From positions 1-5,686 of the forward strand of contig DAOWMZ010000151.1 in assembly GCA_030642845.1 (NCBI GenBank): a DNA stretch of 5,686 bases. The letters are read 5' to 3'. The notes under the pieces are model-generated. The model searched no databases. It was not told the origin of the DNA and saw only the letters and a program-made list of their open reading frames with translations. This document shows positions 1 through 4,279 of the stretch, piece by piece; within the stretch, counting starts at the first letter, position 1, and every line of letters begins with the position of its first letter. Source of the stretch: Candidatus Zixiibacteriota bacterium. Lineage in GTDB: Bacteria; Zixibacteria; MSB-5A5; GN15; FEB-12. A program made the position numbers and the translations under genes.

Positions 1-1
1 A

Positions 2-91
2 GCAACTGATGATAATAACAGCCGTTTTTTTGATCTCAGGAATGATGCCCTCTGGGAAGGGTTGTCACCCTGTCGTAAATGCCGACCATAA
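2..91 (+). CDS. 3' end of an unidentified gene ending in a CxxC motif (partial)
   Basis: Reading from base 2, 29 codons are open and end in TAA at 89-91. The visible tail contains FFDLRNDALWEGL followed by SPCRKCRP, so the protein ends in a Cys-x-x-Cys pair three residues before its C-terminus. Terminal CxxC motifs after a helix rich in Leu, Arg and Trp occur in the SPASM/twitch region of radical-SAM proteins, which is one possibility, but 29 residues are too few to assign a family. Another frame is also open (ATG at 9, TGA at 105-107), but it looks less like a protein C-terminus. Only 40 bp separate the stop from the next gene, and I see no terminator or usable promoter between them, so cotranscription is plausible. 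Confidence 0.45.
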   Translation, partial: ATDDNNSRFFDLRNDALWEGLSPCRKCRP

Positions 92-131
92 AATTATATT
101 ACCTTGACTATCTTGTAGATTTAAGTGTAAA

Positions 132-782
132 ATGAATATGTACATTAATAACGGTTTAAAAATACTTTGGCTGGCAGCTTTTTTTTTATTTTTCTTTTCT
201 CTGAATCTGGCTGCTCAGACTGTTGATGGTTTATCAACTCCACCTGAGGATACTGTCGATGCCGAAAGGGTAAGGATTTGGTTTCCTGTTGAGACTACCG
301 GTAAATGCCGTCTGGATATCACTATTTTCAATAAGGCTGGGAAAGAGGTTCGTCATCTTATAAATTTTCTCGCCAAACCGGGATATTATAATTTCTACTG
401 GGATAAAAAGGATAATTCCGACAGCTTTGTTCAATCTGGAATTTATCCCTATACAATTAAATACTGCGGAGGGAAAACAAGAAAAAGAGAACTGACCGTT
501 CAGTATTCCAAATGGGAGAAAGCAGTTATATTTGCTCCACTGGATACAAGTAAAGTTTTTGATATTGTTTTTAAGATTATTGAAGATTCGGTACCAACTT
601 CAATAATTATATGCAATCGTCGAGGTATTCCAACTGATACGGTTCTTTTGGATTCACTTTTGGATAAAGGGGATTATCAATTTGAATGGGCTCCGGAAAG
701 AAAAATTCGTCGGGGTAATTATATGATAAAAGTTATACTTGGGGATTATTTGTATAAAAGAGAGGTAACATATCTCCCATGA
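132..782 (+). CDS. Exported protein with two FlgD-type Ig-like repeats
   Basis: A 216-residue protein with an N-terminal signal peptide: a hydrophobic core at about residues 10-24 and a likely cleavage site near LAAQ (26-29). After it, residues about 47-125 match the FlgD Ig-like pattern: a charged beta-strand region, then PGYYNFYWDKKDN (83-95) and SGIYPYTIK (102-110). Residues about 131-216 look like a second, degenerate copy, where KGDYQFEWAPERK (179-191) and RGNYMIKV (194-201) occupy the same places. Domains of this type are common at the C-termini of large secreted proteins in FCB-group bacteria; here they make up the whole mature protein. Function is unknown; a periplasmic or surface structural or binding role is inference. 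The start ATG has only a weak Shine-Dalgarno, and a second in-frame ATG lies two codons later. The stop overlaps the next start (ATGA), indicating translational coupling. Confidence 0.85.
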   Translation: MNMYINNGLKILWLAAFFLFFFSLNLAAQTVDGLSTPPEDTVDAERVRIWFPVETTGKCRLDITIFNKAGKEVRHLINFLAKPGYYNFYWDKKDNSDSFVQSGIYPYTIKYCGGKTRKRELTVQYSKWEKAVIFAPLDTSKVFDIVFKIIEDSVPTSIIICNRRGIPTDTVLLDSLLDKGDYQFEWAPERKIRRGNYMIKVILGDYLYKREVTYLP

Positions 783-1210
783 GGTATCAGGACACTCTTA
801 TTTTACTCATTATAGTATCCGTTCTTTTCATACCTGGCTGTGTTAAACGTCCTGCGGTCTATAATCAACCGGAAATTGCCGAGGGGATCTGGGAAAAAGC
901 CTGGGTTGATCCGGAAATTATTATGTCTGATTCTCTGTTTACTCTTATCAGATCAGACCGGGTAGATTCTTTTTATGTCGATAATCCCCTTTCTGCTACT
1001 GGAATAAAATCACTGGAATTTACTATCTCCGATAGTGTCTGTTTTGTCTATGTGAAACTTGAAAATGATGCTCAAGGAACGATTACTCCATTGTTGGCTC
1101 ATAAATTCCCTGCAGGATTTTATAAACTTACTCCAACAAAAAAAGCAGGAGAAATTCTAAAACTCCGCGCCGATATCTGCGGAGATAAAAGAATAGTATT
1201 TATAAAGTAG
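779..1210 (+). CDS. Small predicted lipoprotein, beta-rich
   Basis: A 143-residue protein starting inside the preceding gene's stop codon (ATGA overlap, 4 bp). A hydrophobic stretch at residues 7-18 ends in IPGC, with Cys21 as a plausible lipidated residue; Pro at -2 is not ideal for a lipobox. The mature part is acidic at first (about 30-70) and then beta-rich. Residues 79-126, including DSVCFVYVKLEND and FPAGFYKLTP, have the strand-turn-GxYxL rhythm of the FlgD-like Ig fold seen in the upstream partner, so it may be a shortened relative of it. The overlap and shared fold suggest the two products work together in the envelope, one soluble or exported and one membrane-anchored. I do not recognise a named family and can give no biochemical role. 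Confidence 0.75.
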   Translation: MRYQDTLILLIIVSVLFIPGCVKRPAVYNQPEIAEGIWEKAWVDPEIIMSDSLFTLIRSDRVDSFYVDNPLSATGIKSLEFTISDSVCFVYVKLENDAQGTITPLLAHKFPAGFYKLTPTKKAGEILKLRADICGDKRIVFIK

Positions 1211-1234
1211 AGTAATAGCTATGTTTATTTCTTA

Positions 1235-1400
1235 GTAGGGCAGGATCCCTTTTGCGATCCTGCCACACACGAAGTGTGTTTTGTGGCTGGCAGACGTCCT
1301 CGTCTGCTGCGTGTATTGTCTGTATTTTTAGGGGTACACGAGGACATCTGCCGCCCACTTTAACGTCTGTGTCAGGATCGCTATGGGGATCCTGCCCTAC
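1235..1400. repeat. 166-bp nested inverted repeat (REPIN-like)
   Basis: The ends are a perfect 14-bp inverted repeat: GTAGGGCAGGATCC at 1235-1248 and its complement at 1387-1400. Further in, 1289-1303 pairs with 1338-1352 at 14 of 15 positions, so both arms pair imperfectly over about 65-70 bp. Each outer arm is also a hairpin of its own: 1239-1247 pairs with 1256-1264 (9 bp, 8-nt loop) and 1373-1379 pairs with 1388-1394 (7 bp). The left arm also holds ACACAC-GAA-GTGTGT (1265-1279) and GCAGACG-TCCT-CGTCTGC (1290-1307). Two inverted copies of a small palindrome form a larger hairpin, as in REPIN elements. No transposase is present. It starts 24 bp after the lipoprotein stop and could act as a transcription barrier or mRNA 3'-end stabiliser. 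Confidence 0.8.
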
Positions 1401-1593
1401 GGGAAATAATCCTGACAATTCAAATACTGACTTCGCCAGAGAACAGGCCTGTCTTGTGTTTAATAATTGAACAAGGTTATCATTTATTCCTCCTAAACAG
1501 ACTTGATTGATTCAAATATATATAAAAATAGTGGGACTGTTCCGATACTTTTAAGAGATACTTTCCACGTAGGAAAAAACAGTTTAGTCTCTT
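1401..1593. other. AT-rich upstream region of the response regulator, no clear promoter
   Basis: Non-coding leader of the regulator gene. It contains a 10-bp palindrome ACAGGCCTGT (1443-1452), a very AT-rich run (about 1512-1530) and a direct repeat GATACTTT (1544-1551 and 1557-1564, 13 bp apart). I find no convincing -35/-10 pair: TTGATT at 1503 or 1507 has no well-spaced -10 partner. I also see no sigma-54 -24/-12 element. A promoter is expected here because the gene has its own strong ribosome binding site and follows a large inverted repeat, but I cannot place it. Confidence 0.4.
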
Positions 1594-1599
1594 AAGGAG
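1594..1599 (+). promoter_or_regulatory. Shine-Dalgarno of the response regulator
   Basis: AAGGAG lies 5 nt upstream of the ATG at 1605. It is the best ribosome binding site in the window and fixes the start codon. Confidence 0.85.
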
Positions 1600-1604
1600 A
1601 GAAT

Positions 1605-2978
1605 ATGCCAAATATTCTTGTTGTCGAAGATAAGGATTCTATGCGCAATATGCTGACCGATACACTGACCGAGGAGGGGTACCGGGTTGATTCTGCTATT
1701 GACGGCAAAAGGGCACTGGATCTGGTTCGTAATAAATCTTATGATCTCATTTTGACCGATCTGAGGATGCCTGAAGTTGACGGATTCGAAGTTCTTAGTG
1801 CTGTTAAAGAATATGATAACGACACTTCAGTGATTGTCATGACTGCTTATGGTACGATTGAAGATGCAGTCGTGGCTATGAAAAAAGGGGCTTATGATTT
1901 TATAACCAAACCATTGGATACCGAGCATCTCTGTGTTCTAATAAATAGAGCTCTTGAAAACCGCCGTATGTTGGCAGAAAACAGTTTGCTTCGTGAAGAA
2001 GTAATGGGCCATAAAGGGTTCTCTGATATCATTGGTAAAAATGACAAGATGCGCGAGATTTTCGGATTGGTAGAAAAAGTAGCCAAATCAGATGCTTCGG
2101 TTCTGATCCAGGGTGACTCCGGTACCGGTAAAGAATTATTCGGGCGGGCAATTCACACCCTTTCTCACCGGGCGGATGGTCCCTATATTGCAATCAACTG
2201 CGCCGCTATACCCGATAACCTCCTTGAGAATGAACTCTTCGGTTCCGAGCCGGGAGCTTTTACCGGGGCGGTTCGCAAAATGGGTAAATTTGAAATCGCC
2301 AACACCGGGACAATTTTCTTAGATGAAATCGGGGATATGGATATTGCTCTTCAGGCAAAGCTGCTCAGAGTTTTACAAGAGAAAAGTTTTGAACGTTTAG
2401 GCGGCAACAAACAAATTGACGTTGATGTTCGTGTTATTGCCGCCACCAATATGAGTATCCAGGATCTTATTAAAACCAAAAGATTCCGTGAAGATTTATA
2501 CTATCGACTTTCAGTTTTTCCATTGACAATTCCACCCCTCAGGGAAAGAGTTGATGATATAACCCTTTTAGCTGATTATTTTATTGATAAGTTCTGCCGT
2601 GATCTCAAGAAAAACACCATGTCTTTATCAAAAAGCGCAGCTAAACTTCTGGAATCTTATCACTGGCCGGGGAATGTCCGTGAACTTGAGAATACAATTG
2701 AACGGGCGATTATTTTAGCTGAAGGGAAAAAAATAACTCCTGAACATCTGGCGATTAGAATAAAAAGAAATAATGAAATCCAATTACGCGACGGAGCCGG
2801 ACTCAAAGAGATTGGGGCTTATGCCCAGATGAAAGCAGAGAAGGGTACAATAATCAGAATCCTTAAAGAGACCCGGGGTAATAAACGCAAAGCTTCGCGC
2901 ATTCTTCAAATCGATTATACTACTCTGTTTGATAAAATCAAAAAGTATGAGATTGAAAAAGCAATGCAGGAAGAATAG
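1605..2978 (+). CDS. Sigma-54-dependent response regulator (NtrC/AtoC class)
   Basis: A 457-residue, full-length NtrC-class activator. An unseen histidine kinase would phosphorylate it; it would then bind enhancer DNA and use ATP to open sigma-54 promoters. The receiver domain (1-115) has acidic pocket E8/D9, phospho-acceptor D52 in TDLRMP, T80 and K102. The AAA+ domain (about 140-375) has Walker A GDSGTGKE (170-177), the sigma-54 contact loop GAFTGA (217-222), Walker B IFLDE (237-241), sensor I AATN (279-282), the FREDLYYRL arginine-finger region (294-302) and WPGNVREL (354-361). A Fis-type HTH lies at about 411-450. All catalytic residues are intact; the loop is preceded by GSEP rather than the usual HExG-like sequence. 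No kinase gene adjoins it, so it is an orphan within this view. Which of the atoC, zraR or ntrC type names fits cannot be decided from sequence alone. A terminator follows, so the gene is probably monocistronic or last in its transcript. Confidence 0.97.
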   Translation: MPNILVVEDKDSMRNMLTDTLTEEGYRVDSAIDGKRALDLVRNKSYDLILTDLRMPEVDGFEVLSAVKEYDNDTSVIVMTAYGTIEDAVVAMKKGAYDFITKPLDTEHLCVLINRALENRRMLAENSLLREEVMGHKGFSDIIGKNDKMREIFGLVEKVAKSDASVLIQGDSGTGKELFGRAIHTLSHRADGPYIAINCAAIPDNLLENELFGSEPGAFTGAVRKMGKFEIANTGTIFLDEIGDMDIALQAKLLRVLQEKSFERLGGNKQIDVDVRVIAATNMSIQDLIKTKRFREDLYYRLSVFPLTIPPLRERVDDITLLADYFIDKFCRDLKKNTMSLSKSAAKLLESYHWPGNVRELENTIERAIILAEGKKITPEHLAIRIKRNNEIQLRDGAGLKEIGAYAQMKAEKGTIIRILKETRGNKRKASRILQIDYTTLFDKIKKYEIEKAMQEE

Positions 2979-3024
2979 GAAGAGTAGGGAGAATGGGGAG
3001 AGTAGGGAAAGTAGGGAGAGGGAG
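2979..3024 (+). repeat. Purine-only tandem repeat with five G-runs (possible G-quadruplex)
   Basis: Immediately after the regulator's stop, the + strand is almost purely purine and repeats a unit like AGTAGGGA with small variations. G-runs of three or more occur at 2987-2989, 2995-2998, 3005-3007, 3014-3016 and 3020-3022, with loops of 3 to 6 nt, which meets the usual G3+N1-7 criterion for a G-quadruplex in DNA or in the transcript. It sits 17 nt upstream of the intrinsic terminator stem. Being 3' untranslated, it could stabilise or pause the mRNA end, but it may simply be a low-complexity expansion. Confidence 0.6.
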
Positions 3025-3040
3025 TATCCGTAGCAACTTT

Positions 3041-3071
3041 AAAGGCCGCCTGATATGGGCGGCCTTTTTTT
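3041..3071 (+). terminator. Rho-independent terminator of the response regulator
   Basis: A perfect 10-bp stem, AAAGGCCGCC (3041-3050) and GGCGGCCTTT (3058-3067), has a 7-nt loop TGATATG and a run of seven T (3065-3071). It lies 62 bp after the regulator's stop codon and ends transcription from the left, so the HNH gene downstream needs its own promoter. Confidence 0.93.
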
Positions 3072-3081
3072 ATTTGTACTT

Positions 3082-3123
3082 GTGGGCGGCAATAAGACAA
3101 GCAATGCTTGCCTCATCTGCCGC
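3082..3123. repeat. Imperfect palindrome, GCGGCA family
   Basis: GCGGCA (3086-3091) pairs with TGCCGC (3118-3123), and inside it AAGCA (3099-3103) pairs with TGCTT (3105-3109). The stretches between also pair largely, with a one-base bulge, giving a hairpin of about 18 bp per arm. Its first ten bases, GTGGGCGGCA (3082-3091), are identical to the complement of 1349-1358 in the large inverted repeat upstream, so both may belong to the same genome-wide repeat family. Confidence 0.65.
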
Positions 3124-3146
3124 TAATAAAACACACCATGTATGCC

Positions 3147-3247
3147 GGGGTGTCCCACAGTCTTGCTGTGGGGTTCTTCCATTCATGTTCATAATTCAAT
3201 GTTATCCATCTTAATCGATTTCTCCCATAGCAAGCTATGGGCCACCC
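3147..3247. repeat. Two copies of a REP-like hairpin in inverted orientation (REPIN-like)
   Basis: The left unit has the hairpin CCCACAG-TCTTG-CTGTGGG (3154-3172) preceded by GGGGTGT. The right unit has CCCATAG-CAAG-CTATGGG (3224-3241) followed by CCACCC. Read on opposite strands, both follow the order stem, CAAG-type loop, stem, then a short C/A-rich tail with ACCC or CACCC. They are therefore diverged copies of one repeat, placed head to head about 50 bp apart. Compensating differences (CCCACAG/CTGTGGG against CCCATAG/CTATGGG) preserve pairing in both, showing the hairpin rather than the sequence is maintained. Confidence 0.7.
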
Positions 3248-3250
3248 AGT

Positions 3251-3277
3251 CAAATGTTAAGAACATACAAATGTTAA
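3251..3277. repeat. 10-bp direct repeat CAAATGTTAA
   Basis: CAAATGTTAA occurs exactly at 3251-3260 and 3268-3277, with starts 17 bp apart. The first copy is also part of the inverted repeat ATGTT-AAG-AACAT (3254-3266). It begins right after the REP-like unit ends. It could be a regulator binding pair or a by-product of repeat insertion; neither is shown. Confidence 0.45.
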
Positions 3278-3283
3278 TATAAA

Positions 3284-3321
3284 GTCAGATCGCAATCCGC
3301 CAGGGCGGATCATGACCTGAC
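3284..3321. repeat. 38-bp near-perfect palindrome
   Basis: The palindrome is centred between 3302 and 3303. The outer GTCAG (3284-3288) pairs with CTGAC (3317-3321), TC (3290-3291) with GA (3314-3315), and the core ATCCGCC (3295-3301) with GGCGGAT (3304-3310). Only a few positions in between mismatch. It is GC-rich within an AT-rich gap and has no T-tract, so it is not an intrinsic terminator. It is a third distinct palindrome type in this gap and is probably another dispersed repeat. Confidence 0.7.
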
Positions 3322-3376
3322 GCAAAATGTATTATATTCTGTAAAAAATAAAAGTGACTTTGCCACTCAAAACTGT

Positions 3377-3406
3377 TTGACATACGGTTCAAGTTTTTAA
3401 TATCTT
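3377..3406 (+). promoter_or_regulatory. Candidate sigma-70 promoter for the HNH gene
   Basis: A consensus -35 TTGACA (3377-3382) is followed after 18 bp by TATCTT (3401-3406), a 4-of-6 match to the -10 box. Transcription would start near 3413, giving a leader of about 168 nt before the ATG at 3581. A promoter is needed here because a terminator lies upstream. The sequence is AT-rich, so a chance match remains possible. Confidence 0.4.
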
Positions 3407-3412
3407 TGATAA

Positions 3413-3580
3413 TTGATATTTCAACCTGTCAGATAACTTTGTACCTGCCTGACAGAGCAAGTAAATGACTATTGCTCACTATTGTACCAGTCGGCTGGTG
3501 TGTATCTGACAACAATTGAATTAGACATCTCCGGATATTTTTTGAATCCGGGATATAGTCTGATTGTTTAAGATATTAAG
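3413..3580 (+). promoter_or_regulatory. Possible structured 5' leader of the HNH gene
   Basis: The predicted leader contains several short complementary stretches. CTGTCAG (3426-3432) can pair with CTGACAG (3449-3455). Alternatively TGTCAGA (3427-3433) can pair with TCTGACA (3505-3511), which is extended outward by TTCAA (3420-3424) with TTGAA (3516-3520). These two folds exclude each other. Local hairpins are GAGCAA/TTGCTC (3455-3477), ACCAG-TCGG-CTGGT (3486-3499) and CCGGAT/ATCCGG (3531-3551). There is no terminator T-tract after the last hairpin and the start codon has only a weak Shine-Dalgarno. I recognise no known riboswitch class. Short stems can arise by chance, so this is a hypothesis. 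Confidence 0.35.
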
Positions 3581-4126
3581 ATGCTAAATACGCCGTTGGT
3601 AAATAAAAGAGTTCTTCTTCTGAACCAAAACTACGAGCCTCTGACTGTTTGTTCGGCCAGACGGGCTATTGTATTGCTATTTTCAGGTAAAGCGGAGATG
3701 CTTGAAACAGCCGATGGTCTCAAGATCAGAACTGTTGACAATTCATATTCCCTGCCATCGGTAGTAAGGCTCTGGCAATATAGAAAAGTCCCGTTCAAAA
3801 AGATCCTGCTTTCCCGTAAGAATATTATTATGAGGGATAATAATACATGCCAGTATTGCGGATCAGCACGAGGTCCGATGACTGTTGATCATGTTATCCC
3901 CAAAACTATGAACGGGCAGGATAGCTGGACAAATCTTGTTTGTGCCTGTACAAGATGTAATAACAAAAAAGGGGATCGTTCTCCTGAAAAGGTAGGCATG
4001 AAACTTATTCGCAAACCATCTCGTCCGAGCTATATAACATTTATCTATCATCATTATGATGTCACCAGTCAATGGAAACCCTATCTATTCCTTGATGCAT
4101 CCTGCGGTGAATATTTAACGACCTAG
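3581..4126 (+). CDS. Stand-alone HNH endonuclease (McrA/COG1403 type)
   Basis: A 181-residue cytoplasmic protein of the widespread bacterial HNH family whose N-terminus reads LLLNQNYEPL followed by RRAIVLLFSGKAE (residues 13-39). This part is characteristic of the family and distinguishes it from phage HNH enzymes. The nuclease core is complete: zinc-ribbon cysteines C90/C93 and C123/C126, catalytic DH (103-104), N118 and N127 followed by KKGDR. Such proteins bind zinc and a catalytic metal and are expected to cleave DNA, but the physiological role of this subfamily is not established to my knowledge. No methylase, toxin-antitoxin partner, intein or intron sequence is adjacent, which argues against a restriction or homing function here. 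The ATG is the first after an in-frame TAA (3569-3571); the Shine-Dalgarno is weak. Length is typical of the family. A distinctive long leader precedes it. Confidence 0.9.
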   Translation: MLNTPLVNKRVLLLNQNYEPLTVCSARRAIVLLFSGKAEMLETADGLKIRTVDNSYSLPSVVRLWQYRKVPFKKILLSRKNIIMRDNNTCQYCGSARGPMTVDHVIPKTMNGQDSWTNLVCACTRCNNKKGDRSPEKVGMKLIRKPSRPSYITFIYHHYDVTSQWKPYLFLDASCGEYLTT

Positions 4127-4201
4127 CACACAATACAATAAAAAAATAGATTTGGTCTCTTTGAGTGCAAATATAAACTTACATTCTTTAAACACAATTA
4201 G

Positions 4202-4230
4202 TTGACAAATAGAGATATATTCAGGATAGT
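4202..4230 (+). promoter_or_regulatory. Candidate sigma-70 promoter for the DUF3857 gene
   Basis: TTGACA (4202-4207), a 17-bp spacer and GATAGT (4225-4230, 4 of 6 to the -10 consensus) would start transcription near 4237, about 43 nt before the ATG at 4280. I see no terminator between the HNH stop and this site, so read-through from the HNH gene is also possible. Confidence 0.5.
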
Positions 4231-4272
4231 TCCAAAAGACATTGATAAGTTTTTTACGTAGATCAAACTTGG

Positions 4273-4277
4273 GGAGG
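4273..4277 (+). promoter_or_regulatory. Shine-Dalgarno with unusually short spacing
   Basis: GGAGG lies within a GGGGAGGG run only 2 nt before the ATG at 4280, shorter than the usual 5-9 nt. An in-frame stop lies at 4259-4261 and the next in-frame ATG is codon 40, beyond the signal peptide, so 4280 remains the best start. Confidence 0.55.
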
Positions 4278-4279
4278 GT

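Noticed and set aside
104..133. TTGACT ... TAAAAT as a promoter for the first complete gene
   Set aside because: With an 18-bp spacer the -10 box would overlap the ATG at 132 and transcription would start inside the coding region, after both candidate start codons.
1235..1400. Insertion sequence or complete transposon
   Set aside because: No transposase coding capacity and no clear target-site duplication beside the 14-bp terminal repeats; at most a non-autonomous element.
1200..1470. Two overlapping 72-codon open frames, one per strand, in the gap before the regulator
   Set aside because: Both run through the large inverted repeat and have repeat-derived composition, no ribosome binding site and no recognisable protein pattern.
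2993..3214. 73-codon open frame on the + strand after the regulator, and a Pro/Ser/Tyr-rich frame on the opposite strand (2915-3100)
   Set aside because: They read through the purine-rich repeat, the terminator and palindromes; the Pro-Ser-Tyr pattern is just the translated repeat.
3082..3321. CRISPR array
   Set aside because: The repeated units are palindromes of different sequence and orientation with irregular spacing; there are no identical direct repeats with uniform spacers and no cas genes.
3531..3551. Intrinsic terminator or attenuator in the HNH leader
   Set aside because: The CCGGAT/ATCCGG hairpin is followed by GATATAGTC, with no T-tract; the T-run lies in its loop.
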